A stretch of DNA of 64,000 nucleotides from Arcicella aurantiaca (GCF_003148625.1 NZ_QGGO01000004.1:185995-249994); one strand, 5' to 3'; shown: positions 8,072 to 17,529, counted from the stretch's first letter. Translations and numbers: made by a program. The notes: generated from the sequence alone by a model not told the origin.

Positions 8072-8083
8072 GAACCATTTACC

Positions 8084-8818
8084 TTACGTCGTTATCAGTA
8101 ACTGAGCCAATAAATAATCTGCAATCAAAACGGCAATGCAACTATTAGTTACGGCTGCTGTACTTGCTTTTCCAACTTCTAAAGCTCCTCCGCTCGTAAA
8201 ATATCCTTGATAGGCTGAAATTGACACAATCAAGAAGGCAAAAACAACCGCTTTAATCAGAGCAAAAGGCACGTTAAAAGCTTTAAATTCAAACTGAATC
8301 CCTTGTATATATTCTTGTGGAGAAATTGCTCCTGTCATCCAACCTGCTAAATATCCCCCCCAAATAGAAAGAAATGCGGCTAAAGTTACCAACATCGGAA
8401 ATACTAAAATTGCCGCTACTATTTTGGGTAAAACTAAATACGAAGTCGAATTAATTCCCATCACTTCCAAAGCATCTATTTGTTCCGTAATTCGCATCGT
8501 TCCTAATTCTCCCGCAATATTTGACCCTACTTTTCCTGCCAAAACAATACCTGTAATGGTCGGAGCAAATTCTAAAATAGTAGAATCTCTAACGATAAGA
8601 CTGATGATATAATGGGGTACAAATGGGTTATCTAAGTTTGCAGCGGTTTGCACGCACGTAACGGCTCCCAAGAAAAACGAAACGATTGCCACAATCAATA
8701 ATGAACCAATACCTATCTGTACGGCTTCATCGAATACTAACGCAAAATAAACTCTAAACTTTTCTCTATTGGTGAAGAGTTTTCCCAGAAAAATTAAATA
8801 TTTACCTAATCTTGACAT
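8084..8818 (-). CDS. mlaE: MlaE-type ABC transporter permease
   Basis: This 244-residue integral inner-membrane protein has five or six membrane segments. LEFAPTITGIVLAGKVGSNI and AGELGTMRITEQIDALEVMG match the cytoplasmic coupling helix of MlaE/YrbE, and the end GKASTAAVTNSCIAVLIADY is also characteristic. MlaE works with the ATPase MlaF and the MCE protein MlaD to move phospholipids between the membranes. Neither partner is adjacent here: the downstream gene is convergent folP and the upstream gene is divergent. A palindromic repeat follows upstream of the start. Confidence 0.92.
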   Translation of the reverse strand: MSRLGKYLIFLGKLFTNREKFRVYFALVFDEAVQIGIGSLLIVAIVSFFLGAVTCVQTAANLDNPFVPHYIISLIVRDSTILEFAPTITGIVLAGKVGSNIAGELGTMRITEQIDALEVMGINSTSYLVLPKIVAAILVFPMLVTLAAFLSIWGGYLAGWMTGAISPQEYIQGIQFEFKAFNVPFALIKAVVFAFLIVSISAYQGYFTSGGALEVGKASTAAVTNSCIAVLIADYLLAQLLITT

Positions 8819-8843
8819 CTTTTTAGTTTTAGAAGTTGATACT

Positions 8844-8893
8844 GTAACACAGACTTTAGTCTGTTTACAATGACAGACTAAAGTCTGTGTTAC
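8844..8893. repeat. REP-like palindrome pair, family GTAACACAGACT, cluster 2
   Basis: Two units, each with the core ACAGACT-TT-AGTCTGT or its complement, face each other around a short spacer TTACAATG. The outer ends are GTAACACAG and CTGTGTTAC. The pair lies in the gap between the divergent mlaE and SDR genes. Confidence 0.85.
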
Positions 8894-8933
8894 TTTTTAT
8901 CTTTAACTTTACAGTTCAATAAAAGCAAAGATA

Positions 8934-9608
8934 ATGAACAAAACGATAGTTGTAACAGGTGGTACAAAAGGTATTGGCAGAGCCATTGTAGAAAAATTTG
9001 CCAAAGAAGGTTTTACAGTATTAACTTGTGCAAGAAGTGAAGATGATAATTTCCCAGAAAATGTACATTTTTTCAAAGCAGATTTATCGAAGAAAAATGA
9101 AGTTTTAGCTTTTGCTGATTTTGTCAAACAGACTGTTAATCAAGTAGATATATTAGTCAACAATACAGGTTTTTTCTTACCCGGTGAAATTAACAATGAA
9201 GCTGAAGGCACGCTCGAAGCCATGATTGAGACAAATTTGTACAGTGCTTATTATCTCACAAGAGCCTTAGTTGGTGACATGATTGCTAAAAAAGAAGGAC
9301 ATATTTTTAACATTTGTTCAACGGCGAGTATTACGGCTTATACCAACGGAGGTTCTTATTGTATTTCAAAATTTGCGTTATTGGGCATGAGCAAGGTTTT
9401 GCGTGAAGAATTAAAACCGCATCATGTACGAGTTACGAGTATTTTACCGGGGGCAACATTGACAGATTCGTGGGCGGGCGTTGAGTTACCAGCAGAACGT
9501 TTTATTGCTTCTGATGATATTGCTCAGGTTGTTTGGACGGCTCACTGTTTACCCAATACAACCGTTTTAGAAGAAATTTTAATTCGTCCGCAATTAGGAG
9601 ATTTATAA
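8934..9608 (+). CDS. Short-chain dehydrogenase/reductase
   Basis: This 224-residue protein has the Rossmann motif TGGTKGIG at residues 8-15, VNNTG near 76, Ser132 in the SITAY strand, and the catalytic pair Tyr142-x3-Lys146 (YCISK). It is therefore an active-type classical SDR. The substrate cannot be predicted. The C-terminus is short for the family. It has no operon partner: the next gene is convergent. The start ATG is followed by the standard beta strand KTIVVTGG. Confidence 0.88.
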   Translation: MNKTIVVTGGTKGIGRAIVEKFAKEGFTVLTCARSEDDNFPENVHFFKADLSKKNEVLAFADFVKQTVNQVDILVNNTGFFLPGEINNEAEGTLEAMIETNLYSAYYLTRALVGDMIAKKEGHIFNICSTASITAYTNGGSYCISKFALLGMSKVLREELKPHHVRVTSILPGATLTDSWAGVELPAERFIASDDIAQVVWTAHCLPNTTVLEEILIRPQLGDL

Positions 9609-9641
9609 AAAGCAGAACGGATTTTCCAATCCGTTCCACTT

Positions 9642-10400
9642 CTAAAAAGCAAAACCCAATTCTAAGCCAAAACTTGGAGCTTGTAATTGCGTCGAGATTT
9701 TCTCTAATTTATTGACAAATCGTGGTTTTAATGTTTGTATTCCCAATTGTTCAAGAGACGAAAAATCTGTTGGAGCTAAATCGTATTCACGTTTTACCAA
9801 AAACCAATATGCCACTTTAGCCTTGATAAAAATCGTTTCATTATTGTTCAACCAAAACGTTTTTTCAATGGTTGGACCAGCCAAAATGGTATTCATTACA
9901 GCTTCAATTTGCTTATTTTCATAGGCATTTTTCGCTTCAGTAGAATAGTCAGCCAATAAAGCAATATTCACGGCTTCTTCGGGCAAAATGCCTTCTACCA
10001 TCTTCTTAGGAGTATCAGTTATTGTTCCGTTAAAAGTTTGGGCGGTTGCTCCTACTGAGATATTTCTGCCAAGATTAAACTTTAATTCTCCCCCGTATTG
10101 AAATTTAGGCTCAGCCATAACTTTTATATAACTTAATTCATCTCTGTATGAGCTTTGAATACTTCTCAAAAATTCAATAACAAAATTCTGGTATTTTTTG
10201 GGTGTAAAACCCGCAAATACACCAATTTGCAACCTTTTATATTGAAACTCGTATCCTGCCTGAACCCTCAATGGAAACGATGAACCAACATAAATTTGAT
10301 GCCTAATATCAGAATCTTCTGTGTAAACGGTTAAATGCTTTTGCTGGGTATAGGCCGAAAAGGAGAAAAAAGCAAGTATGATAAAGAGGATTTTTTTCAT
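9642..10400 (-). CDS. Outer-membrane beta-barrel-like protein, hypothetical
   Basis: The start is placed at MKKILFIILAFFSFSAYTQ, which gives a clean signal peptide and 252 residues. A longer in-frame extension exists but would bury the signal. After the signal, alternating strands (IYVGSSFPLRVQAGYEF, LQIGVFAGFTPK, ISVGATAQTF, KAKVAYWFLVKREY) end with FGLELGFAF, a C-terminal aromatic residue as in outer-membrane barrels. No family was recognised. It is convergent with the SDR gene. Confidence 0.7.
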   Translation of the reverse strand: MKKILFIILAFFSFSAYTQQKHLTVYTEDSDIRHQIYVGSSFPLRVQAGYEFQYKRLQIGVFAGFTPKKYQNFVIEFLRSIQSSYRDELSYIKVMAEPKFQYGGELKFNLGRNISVGATAQTFNGTITDTPKKMVEGILPEEAVNIALLADYSTEAKNAYENKQIEAVMNTILAGPTIEKTFWLNNNETIFIKAKVAYWFLVKREYDLAPTDFSSLEQLGIQTLKPRFVNKLEKISTQLQAPSFGLELGFAF

Positions 10401-10743
10401 GTTATTTGTTGTCGAGAACAATAGAGTCAATACGCAAAGGTAAGGTTTATGGATAAAAAATGATTGCCGTATTATAATTTTTGTTTTATTGATATTCGTT
10501 CGTTTTTGTTTCAATTGTCTATTGTTTTGAATTGTGTGATTTTATATAGTTTTTAAAATTTAGATTTAACGTCAAAGGTTTTTTACTTTATTTTCTATAA
10601 TATATAATTATTTCAATATTATTAAAAATTAATTACTTGATAATTAAGTTAGTATGAAAATATTTTTTGAATATTTGCATTATAATGTAATAAAATCGAA
10701 TTAATTTAATAACAAAATATTAATCTTAAAACTCATTACAATT
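10401..10743. other. AT-rich divergent intergenic region
   Basis: This 343-base gap lies between two divergent starts. It is very AT-rich in its second half. No gene, no clear hairpin and no strong TTTG/TAnnTTTG promoter pair could be picked. AATATTTG near 10669 is one mismatch from the -7 consensus and might serve the downstream gene. Confidence 0.5.
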
Positions 10744-11046
10744 ATGGCAATCAGCAAAACTTATTCAAAAAGCAAACCTGTATGTAAAGTTACTTTTGCA
10801 GTTTCGGCAGATACAGTAAATGGAGCAAAATCAGTAAGCTTAGTAGGAGATTTTAACGAATGGAATCCAACGGCTTTGAAAAAACAAAAAGATGGTACTT
10901 TTAAAGCATCAGTAGAATTAGAAAAAGGTAGAGAATTTGCTTTCCGTTATTTGGTTGATAACGATAACTGGATTAATGACGAAGCAGCTGATAAATACGT
11001 TCCAAGTGGCGTTTCTGCTGACGAAAATTCAGTAGTTGTTCTTTAA
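10744..11046 (+). CDS. Stand-alone CBM48/isoamylase early-set domain protein
   Basis: This 100-residue protein consists of a single E-set domain. VTFAVSADTVNGAKSVSLVG leads into DFNEWNPTALKKQKDGTF and then FAFRYLVDNDNWINDEAADK, the carbohydrate-binding fold found at the front of glycogen-branching enzymes and in AMPK beta subunits. There is no catalytic domain and no signal peptide. A role in binding glycogen or modulating an enzyme is an inference. It stands alone and is followed by its own terminator. Confidence 0.85.
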   Translation: MAISKTYSKSKPVCKVTFAVSADTVNGAKSVSLVGDFNEWNPTALKKQKDGTFKASVELEKGREFAFRYLVDNDNWINDEAADKYVPSGVSADENSVVVL

Positions 11047-11054
11047 GACGAAAA

Positions 11055-11098
11055 AAAATGGAGAAAGGTTGTATTAACACCTTTCTCCATTTTCTTTT
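11055..11098 (+). terminator. Rho-independent terminator after the CBM48-like gene
   Basis: AAAATGGAGAAAGGT pairs with ACCTTTCTCCATTTT around a nine-base loop, followed by CTTTT. The run of A before the stem means it could also serve the convergent acyltransferase gene. Confidence 0.85.
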
Positions 11099-11113
11099 AC
11101 CTCCTTCCCCACA

Positions 11114-12223
11114 TCACACTTTCACAATTACTTTCTTCTCGTACATTGCCCACAAAATTCCGAGCCAAATAATAACGACCGTCAAAGCACCTGCGGCAGA
11201 AGCATTATAAGGATTTTCAAATATGGGAGCAATTAAGGTTTTATACATCCATCTCTCCGAATTAATTTCTTCGCCATTGACTGTTGTAATATTTATCATT
11301 CTCATAATTCTTGGAATTAATCCCGAGAGAAAGAAAACCGTAATGGCATTTACCCCATACACCACAAAAGGTTTTGTCCATTTTTGATAGCCTTTTACGT
11401 CAATAAGCCAATAAAAACTGGCTAAGAAACAAAGAGCTAAGCCAGAAGTCCAAAGAACATACGAACTTGTCCATAAAGCTTTGTTTATTGGAAAACCCGC
11501 AGCGTCCCAAATCCAACCTAAAAGCATAAACACACAACCGAACAAATATAAATTCGTCAATTTTTCTCCAACTTCTTTGTCTTTTCTCTGTAACCAAGTA
11601 CCTGTCAATACGCCCGAAAGTCCTGTTGCAACGGCTGGTAAGGTGCTTAATAAACCTTCTGGGTCCCAAGTTTTTCCATTTTTATAAAGGTGAGGGATTC
11701 CCATAATTAATCTATCTAAATATGCTCCCAAATTATATTCTGGTTGTAGATTAGCAACGCCATAATCAGGAACAGGGACGAAAGTCATCAATATCCAATA
11801 GACAATCAGAATAACAACGAAGGTAATTTGTTGCGTTTTATTTTTAGTCGTTAAATAGATTAATGAACAAATAAAAAATACGATTGCAATGCGTTGAAGC
11901 ACTCCCGGAATACGTACTACGGAAAAGTCAAATTTGGGGAAAAGAGAAAGGAATAAACCCAATCCAAATAGTTTTAAAGAGCGAATAATAAGTTTGGAGA
12001 CAGTCTCTTTATCGGCAGTTTTTCCTTGAAAAGCATAAGAAATAGAAACGCCAACGATGAAGAGAAAGAAAGGAAAAACTAAGTCGGTAGGTGTACAACC
12101 ATTCCATTCTGCGTGTTCGAGCGGAAGATAAATATGTCCCCAATCTCCTGCATTGTTTACCAAAATCATCAAAGCGACCGTCATGCCCCGAAAGACATCA
12201 AGTGAAAGTAAGCGTTTGTTCAT
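11114..12223 (-). CDS. NagX/HGSNAT-like membrane acyltransferase (DUF5009)
   Basis: This 369-residue inner-membrane protein has about ten membrane segments. RLLSLDVFRGMTVALMILVN at the N-terminus and TPTDLVFPFFLFIVGVSISY next match the bacterial relatives of heparan-alpha-glucosaminide N-acetyltransferase. Family members are thought to carry acetyl groups across the membrane to sugars, but the acceptor here is unknown. Length and motifs are complete. It is convergent with the CBM48-like gene and is not in an evident operon. Confidence 0.88.
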   Translation of the reverse strand: MNKRLLSLDVFRGMTVALMILVNNAGDWGHIYLPLEHAEWNGCTPTDLVFPFFLFIVGVSISYAFQGKTADKETVSKLIIRSLKLFGLGLFLSLFPKFDFSVVRIPGVLQRIAIVFFICSLIYLTTKNKTQQITFVVILIVYWILMTFVPVPDYGVANLQPEYNLGAYLDRLIMGIPHLYKNGKTWDPEGLLSTLPAVATGLSGVLTGTWLQRKDKEVGEKLTNLYLFGCVFMLLGWIWDAAGFPINKALWTSSYVLWTSGLALCFLASFYWLIDVKGYQKWTKPFVVYGVNAITVFFLSGLIPRIMRMINITTVNGEEINSERWMYKTLIAPIFENPYNASAAGALTVVIIWLGILWAMYEKKVIVKV

Positions 12224-12264
12224 AGTTGATTCGTTATTTTACGAACATGAATTTCGTGTTTCAA

Positions 12265-12295
12265 CGAATTTACCTTTTTTTCGAGTTGATACAAA
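12265..12295 (-). promoter_or_regulatory. Possible promoter of the NagX-like gene
   Basis: On the minus strand TTTG (12292-12295) is followed after 19 bases by TAAATTCG (12265-12272), one mismatch from the Bacteroidota -7 consensus TAnnTTTG. It ends 41 bases before the start codon. Confidence 0.4.
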
Positions 12296-12299
12296 CAAA

Positions 12300-12325
12300 A
12301 CGACCTCCAAAAATTTGGAGGTCGT
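12300..12325 (-). terminator. Terminator after the FadL-like gene
   Basis: ACGACCTCC and GGAGGTCGT form a perfect stem, extendable inward with AAA/TTT. On the minus strand it is followed by TTTTGTTTGT. It lies 26 bases past the stop codon of the outer-membrane gene. Confidence 0.8.
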
Positions 12326-12350
12326 AGAAATGGGCAAGGTTATAATTATC

Positions 12351-14015
12351 TTAAAAGAATATTCCGAAACTTACTAAACCTTTTACGTAGCTATTATCAA
12401 TTTTGGCAGAAGCATAATCTCCAGAACTTGACAAAGAATAAGGCGTAAATGATTGCTGAGTTGTTCCGTACATACCCGTAACGTCGATATAAAACTCATT
12501 TGTTCTATAACCAAGTCCTGCTGAATAGATTTTCTGAGAACGGTCAATAGTATTTCCACTGTCAAAGTTGGTACTGTACGGTGTTGGCATATAATTGAAA
12601 CCACCTCTCAAGCTAACATTTCCTACACGATATTCCCCTCCTATTTTTACATTCAAAACGTTATTATAAAACAGTTTTATATTAGCTGCCGAATTTTCTA
12701 AATCTCCAATAATCTCTGAGTCTGGATTTGTTGTGCTAACGTTCATTCCTTTATAAGCTACATATTCAATATCAGCCGAAACAAAGCCTTTTTTCTTGAA
12801 AAATAAAGCAACACCCCCGTTGGCTTTAAATGGAGTACGGAGTTGGTAATTATCTTCATAAGTTACCGTTGAAAGTCTCGGAATACTCGTGATATAATAA
12901 ACGTTATTTCTTTGAGCAACTTTATATCCAATGCCTATCAATCTGTTCAAAATATTACGGTCAGGATTTGTTCCTAAATCAATTCCTTTTGTTTCATCTA
13001 CATTAATAACTTTTGCCGAAGAACTTGTTTCATCGACATCGTACCAAGTTGGCGTAACCACAGACAATCCAAAGCGAATCATATCATTAGGTTTGTAGAT
13101 AGTTCCAACGGTCAAATTAATTCCTGTTCCGCTTGATGTAAGTAAACGAGAATCTGTAAAACCTTTGATTTCTTGATATGATTGGAAATTTTCGGTAAAA
13201 TTCTTTACTGTTTCATAATGATAACTTGGAATCCCTAAGCTACCTCCAATATAAAATTTCTCATTGGCAGTACCTCCATAAGCAAGCGTCCATTGGCTTA
13301 CACGTCCAGTAGATTGGAAATTAAAACTCTGATTTACTTTTGCGTTGGGTTCTGCACCAATAAATGGATTTGTAGTATTGTTAGTAGCCGTTACCAAATA
13401 TCCCCAATAATTCATGCTTGATGTTCCTCCAAAATTATTGGGGGCATTGTTATTCAAAGCATATAACAAATCTGATTGCGTAAGTGGATTGGGGTTATAA
13501 ACTTGGTCATACGTAATTTGTCTATTCAAAGACTCTGCATAACTATCTGTAATAGAACTTGAAGCTCCATTTCCTGCAAAACTTACATTATTATACAAGG
13601 TACTTTGACGTGAGAAAGAAATAGAAAAAGCTCCTCTCCAGCCTTCACGAAATTGAGGTTCTGCTCCTCCAAAAACAACTCCAATATTGGCAATATTAAA
13701 ATTATTTACATTCGAGTTTGTAGTTCGCCCCGGTTCAACAGCATAAATAGAACTATTGCTTGCACTTTGATACCCTGGTGTAAAACTAAATTCTGAACGT
13801 GTATAAAAACCCAATCCTGCGGGATTACCCGCTGCCGAACTTACATCTGCCCCTAAAGCAGAATGACTACCTCCAATTGCTTGAAAACGAGCTGTTCCCG
13901 TAGGAGCTGTTTGCGAAAACATTTTTGCTAAGGCTTCATAACTATTATCTTGTGCAACAACCTGAAGCGAAGCAAATGTTAGTATAAATGCAAAAAAGCC
14001 AAATGAAATTTTCAT
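12351..14015 (-). CDS. OmpP1/FadL/TodX-family outer-membrane transport protein
   Basis: This 554-residue protein has a signal peptide (MKISFGFFAFILTFASLQVV then AQ) followed by FSQTAPTGTARFQAIGGSHS and ALGADVSSAAGNPAGLG. That region is the N-terminal hatch of the FadL family in Bacteroidota. The rest is strand-rich and ends in the aromatic FGIFF, as for a 14-strand barrel. FadL proteins let hydrophobic molecules cross the outer membrane. The substrate here is unknown. It stands alone, between a terminator and the lipoprotein gene. Confidence 0.85.
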   Translation of the reverse strand: MKISFGFFAFILTFASLQVVAQDNSYEALAKMFSQTAPTGTARFQAIGGSHSALGADVSSAAGNPAGLGFYTRSEFSFTPGYQSASNSSIYAVEPGRTTNSNVNNFNIANIGVVFGGAEPQFREGWRGAFSISFSRQSTLYNNVSFAGNGASSSITDSYAESLNRQITYDQVYNPNPLTQSDLLYALNNNAPNNFGGTSSMNYWGYLVTATNNTTNPFIGAEPNAKVNQSFNFQSTGRVSQWTLAYGGTANEKFYIGGSLGIPSYHYETVKNFTENFQSYQEIKGFTDSRLLTSSGTGINLTVGTIYKPNDMIRFGLSVVTPTWYDVDETSSSAKVINVDETKGIDLGTNPDRNILNRLIGIGYKVAQRNNVYYITSIPRLSTVTYEDNYQLRTPFKANGGVALFFKKKGFVSADIEYVAYKGMNVSTTNPDSEIIGDLENSAANIKLFYNNVLNVKIGGEYRVGNVSLRGGFNYMPTPYSTNFDSGNTIDRSQKIYSAGLGYRTNEFYIDVTGMYGTTQQSFTPYSLSSSGDYASAKIDNSYVKGLVSFGIFF

Positions 14016-14059
14016 GTATTTAACGGATTATGAATTTGTGGAAGGATAAGAGTTTTATA

Positions 14060-14067
14060 CAAAGATG
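14060..14067 (-). promoter_or_regulatory. Possible -7 element for the FadL-like gene
   Basis: The minus strand reads CATCTTTG, one mismatch from TAnnTTTG, 45 bases before the start codon. No -33 TTTG at a good distance was seen. Confidence 0.3.
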
Positions 14068-14102
14068 ACACCTAAATATTTATATTCCCCTACCTTTAAA
14101 CG

Positions 14103-14141
14103 AAATATACCCCTCAATTTGCTATTTTGAGGGGTATATTT
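14103..14141. terminator. Hairpin after the Tyr/Asn/Gly-rich lipoprotein gene
   Basis: AAATATACCCCTCAA pairs perfectly with TTGAGGGGTATATTT around a nine-base loop. It lies 22 bases beyond the lipoprotein stop codon. The T-run on the minus strand is short. Confidence 0.7.
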
Positions 14142-14162
14142 TATGTTAATGTTTTGTTAATA

Positions 14163-15308
14163 TTAACGTGGACCTCTTGAACCACCGCCTCCGCCACCAG
14201 ACGAACCCGATGAGCCTCCGCTTGAACTACCACTACTTGATGAACCTCCCCATGATGAACTTGGCGTAGTAGTTGTACTACGATTTGCCCCCCAAGAAGA
14301 GTTACTATTTGAGGTATTTGAATTATTATTAGACCAGTTCCAAGAGCTATTAGAACGAGTGTTTGCATTCGATGAATTACCACCAGAAGTAGTACTGCTT
14401 GAATAACCATTGTCACGTCTTGGACGAGAATAATAGTCATTGTTACCATTACTACTTGTATTGCCAGTAGTATAACCTGCGTCATTTCTGTTGCCACGTG
14501 GAGAAGTATTTCCACCACGATTACCACTATAGTCACCATTATAAGCCGATGACGAATAAGTATCTCTCTGACGTGGAGTACGTGGAACAGGGTTACTATA
14601 ATTTCCATTAGCACCCGTTACATTTGAGCCATAGTTGTACACATACGTATTTCCATAACCTCTGTAACCATATCCCCAAGGGTCATAATAGCTGCTATAT
14701 CCATAAGGACTGTATCCGTAGCCAAAAGGATTGTAAGCATAAGAACCCCATAATGAGAAGCCACTGCTATATCCCCACGGTCTATATCCCGAATATCCCC
14801 AAGTATCGTACATTCCACTTCCGAAAGGATTGTAAGGATTATAAGCACCGTATGAATTCCAAGGATTATTATAATATCCTCCAAAGCCCATACCGAATGA
14901 AATACCGGGGTTTCCATACCAATTATTAAAACCGTAATTATTGAAAGGGGAATTATACCCATTATTATAATTACCATAACCATTAGCATAAGGTACTTGA
15001 TTTTGATAGTATCCACGAGAATTTATCCAATTCTGAGAATAATATTCATCTGTACCTTGAGCATTCTGATTCGTATTATTTTGCTCTCTATATTCTGGAT
15101 TACGGTTAAGATATTCCTCCTCCTGAGCTTGATAATAACGTTCACGACTGGTTAAGGTAGCAGGACGTGTTTCATTGGCAGAAGCATACATATCATCGTA
15201 CACCTCAGAGGTCGAAGACTTTGCTACTTGCTTTGAGGAACTACATCCCCAAACAACACTCATCAATGCTGCGACTGAAAAGAGTTTGATGGATTGTGCA
15301 ATGTTCAT
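14163..15308 (-). CDS. Tyr/Asn/Gly/Ser-rich lipoprotein, function unknown
   Basis: This 381-residue protein has a lipoprotein signal ending at Cys22 (VVWGCSSS). After about 90 polar residues it becomes low-complexity. Residues 100-230 are rich in YN, YG and PWG words such as YNPFGYGYSPYGYSSYYDPW, and residues 240-381 are Ser/Asn/Gly-rich and end GGGGSRGPR. No catalytic domain is visible. The skewed composition opens long but meaningless frames in other registers. Surface exposure or matrix-like phase behaviour are guesses. The start is chosen for its signal peptide. Confidence 0.8.
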   Translation of the reverse strand: MNIAQSIKLFSVAALMSVVWGCSSSKQVAKSSTSEVYDDMYASANETRPATLTSRERYYQAQEEEYLNRNPEYREQNNTNQNAQGTDEYYSQNWINSRGYYQNQVPYANGYGNYNNGYNSPFNNYGFNNWYGNPGISFGMGFGGYYNNPWNSYGAYNPYNPFGSGMYDTWGYSGYRPWGYSSGFSLWGSYAYNPFGYGYSPYGYSSYYDPWGYGYRGYGNTYVYNYGSNVTGANGNYSNPVPRTPRQRDTYSSSAYNGDYSGNRGGNTSPRGNRNDAGYTTGNTSSNGNNDYYSRPRRDNGYSSSTTSGGNSSNANTRSNSSWNWSNNNSNTSNSNSSWGANRSTTTTPSSSWGGSSSSGSSSGGSSGSSGGGGGGSRGPR

Positions 15309-15902
15309 GATTTTAGGTATTTTATTTTGGGAAATTATTCAATTTAATAATTTGAAAGAACGGTTAATTGATAAATTTTCAAATTAACACACTTTCAAAT
15401 GGATAATTTCGTGTCAAACTTACTACAAAAACTTATCTTTGCAAGATATTTAACACAGCATTAACAAAATTATTTACTTTTTAGTTTTTAGGTGTTAGTT
15501 TTTGGGAATTAGTAATTTGATAGTCAAATATTTACCCTCAAAAATAAGGATAGAAATGGCAATTATTTTAGTCTAAAAACTTGAACGTTTTAATGTTTTT
15601 GAAACTATACATTAAAGACAATCAAATCATTATTTACCCCTATTTTACTTAACGAAAGTATCAAACAAAAATATATTATTACCAAGAAAGGGATTAGAAT
15701 TTGATTAAAGTGGTACAAATGGAACGCAGATTACACAGATACCTGCGATAACGCAGATTTTCGCAGGTACCTTTTTACTCTTGCAATACACTAAATACCA
15801 GCCAAGGGAGAAAGCAATAGTAGGTGGAATATCTGTGTAAATCTGCGTTGCGAAGCATCTGCGTGCCATTTCTCCCTCATTTACAATTAACAAAAAACAA
15901 AA
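15309..15902. other. Gene-free divergent region before proS
   Basis: These 594 bases between divergent genes contain no convincing coding frame. The first 350 bases are AT-rich and presumably hold the promoter of the lipoprotein gene. The last 190 bases are mostly an inverted repeat described separately. The promoter of proS was not identified. Confidence 0.6.
15713..15868. repeat. Imperfect inverted repeat with ACGCAGATT units
   Basis: ACGCAGATTACACAGAT on the left (15724-15740) faces ATCTGTGTAAATCTGCGT on the right (15831-15848). A nested hairpin CCTGCGA...TCGCAGG lies at 15742-15767, and a further CATCTGCGTGCCA unit at the right end. It resembles REP-type elements rather than a terminator and ends 34 bases before proS. 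Confidence 0.75.
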
Positions 15903-17384
15903 ATGAGCAAAAGCCTACCAAAACGTAGCGAAAATTATTCTGAGTGGTATAACGAACTCGTGAAACGTGCTGATTTAGCAGAAAATTCCGCCGTGCGTGG
16001 TTGCATGGTTATTAAGCCTTATGGTTATTCTATCTGGGAAAAAATGCAACGTGCTTTAGACGATATGTTTAAAGAAACTGGGCATACAAATGCTTATTTT
16101 CCCCTTTTTGTACCTAAAAGTTTATTTGAAGCAGAGGAGAAAAACGCTGAAGGTTTCGCCAAAGAATGTGCCGTAGTAACACACTATCGCCTTAAAAATG
16201 ACCCAAATAAACCGGGTAAATTAATTGTTGACCCAGAAGCAAAATTGGAAGAAGAATTGGTAGTTCGTCCAACGTCTGAAGCTATCATTTGGAATACTTA
16301 CAGAAACTGGATTCAATCATACCGTGATTTACCTTTACTAATCAACCAATGGGCAAACGTTGTACGTTGGGAAATGCGTACTCGTTTATTCTTGCGTACC
16401 GCTGAATTCCTTTGGCAAGAAGGACACACCGCACACGCCACTCGTGAAGAAGCCATTTTTGAAACAGAACAAATGTTGGAAGTTTATGCCACTTTTGCAG
16501 AACAATTTATGGCTGTACCTGTTTTGAGAGGGAAGAAAACAGCAAATGAACGTTTTGCAGGAGCTGACGAAACTTATTGTATTGAGGCAATGATGCAAGA
16601 TGGGCGTGCTTTACAAGCGGGAACTTCTCACTTTTTGGGACAAAATTTTGCCAAAGCATTTGATGTAAAATTTGTATCGAAAGAAAACAAACAAGAACAC
16701 GTTTGGGGAACATCTTGGGGCGTTTCTACTCGCTTGATGGGTGCATTAATCATGGCTCACTCAGACGATGAAGGTTTAGTTTTACCGCCAAAGTTAGCGC
16801 CAATTCAAGTGGTAATTGTGCCTATTTTCAAAGGTGAAGAACAATTAGCCCAAATTTCCGAAGCGGTTGCTCCTATCGTGAAAGCATTAAAACAAAGAGG
16901 AGTTTCTGTGAAATTTGATAATTCAGATAAACAATCTCCAGGGTTTAAATTTGCAGAATACGAATTGAAAGGCGTACCTGTTCGTTTGGCAATCGGAGCA
17001 AGAGATTTGGCAAACGGAACAGTAGAAATTGCTCGTAGAGATACTAAAGTAAAAGCAACTTATGCGATTGATTCGGTAGTAGAAACGGTGACTAATTTAT
17101 TAGAAGATATTCAAGCGAATATTTATCAAAGAGCGTTGGATTTCAGAGCAAATCACCTTTTCAAAGTGGATACTTGGGACGAGTTTTTGAAAATTATCGA
17201 AAGCGACGAATTAGGCTTTATTTCTGCTCACTGGGACGGTTCGCCAGAAACAGAGGAGAAAATCAAAGAATTAACCAAAGCCACAATCCGTTGTATTACA
17301 TTGGATGCAGAAGAAGAAGAAGGCAAATGCGTATTGACAGGAAATCCTTCAAGCCGTAGAGTGATTTTTGCTAAGGCTTATTAA
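15903..17384 (+). CDS. proS: Prolyl-tRNA synthetase (short eukaryote/archaeal-type form)
   Basis: This 493-residue class II enzyme charges tRNA(Pro). RPTSE (residues 122-126) is motif 2, preceded by a motif 1 region with PY in [30 protein letters not shown] and [14 protein letters not shown] complete the active site. The anticodon-binding domain follows, and the C-terminal zinc-binding-like end contains [17 protein letters not shown]. There is no inserted editing domain, as expected for this form, which is the usual one in Bacteroidota. Two hairpins follow the gene. Confidence 0.96.
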   Translation: MSKSLPKRSENYSEWYNELVKRADLAENSAVRGCMVIKPYGYSIWEKMQRALDDMFKETGHTNAYFPLFVPKSLFEAEEKNAEGFAKECAVVTHYRLKNDPNKPGKLIVDPEAKLEEELVVRPTSEAIIWNTYRNWIQSYRDLPLLINQWANVVRWEMRTRLFLRTAEFLWQEGHTAHATREEAIFETEQMLEVYATFAEQFMAVPVLRGKKTANERFAGADETYCIEAMMQDGRALQAGTSHFLGQNFAKAFDVKFVSKENKQEHVWGTSWGVSTRLMGALIMAHSDDEGLVLPPKLAPIQVVIVPIFKGEEQLAQISEAVAPIVKALKQRGVSVKFDNSDKQSPGFKFAEYELKGVPVRLAIGARDLANGTVEIARRDTKVKATYAIDSVVETVTNLLEDIQANIYQRALDFRANHLFKVDTWDEFLKIIESDELGFISAHWDGSPETEEKIKELTKATIRCITLDAEEEEGKCVLTGNPSSRRVIFAKAY

Positions 17385-17414
17385 GAGAATGGCGATACAA
17401 TCGCAAAACCATGT

Positions 17415-17442
17415 CCGCCCCGATTGAAATAAATCGGGGCGG
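17415..17442. terminator. GC-rich hairpin after proS
   Basis: CCGCCCCGATT pairs with AATCGGGGCGG around loop GAAATA. It is the most GC-rich hairpin in this part of the window. No T-run follows, so it may be a repeat unit or a processing site rather than a terminator. Confidence 0.55.
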
Positions 17443-17456
17443 GCGTGGTAAATACT

Positions 17457-17494
17457 AAAGTCGTCCTAATTGAATATAAATCAGGACGACTTTT
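17457..17494 (+). terminator. Terminator after proS with stem shared with the secA terminator
   Basis: AAAGTCGTCCTAATT pairs with AATCAGGACGACTTT with one bulge, then T. The outer 13 bases of each arm are the same as in the terminator behind secA at 37407-37441. Confidence 0.8.
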
Positions 17495-17529
17495 AATTAC
17501 ACAAATAATAAACCCATAGGTTGATTATT

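Noticed and set aside
9533-9924. Plus-strand frames within and after the SDR gene
   Set aside because: They overlap the SDR gene and the minus-strand outer-membrane gene, both of which have convincing protein sequence.
10401-10743. Riboswitch before the CBM48-like gene
   Set aside because: The region is AT-rich but has no stable paired elements that I could find.
11400-11687. Frames on both strands inside the NagX-like gene
   Set aside because: They are shadows of a complete membrane acyltransferase.
14141-15016. Long overlapping frames (157 and 132 residues) on the minus strand inside the Tyr/Asn/Gly-rich lipoprotein gene, and one of 101 residues on the plus strand
   Set aside because: They arise from the repetitive codon use of the lipoprotein gene. 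They lack sensible sequence, and the lipoprotein has a clear signal peptide.
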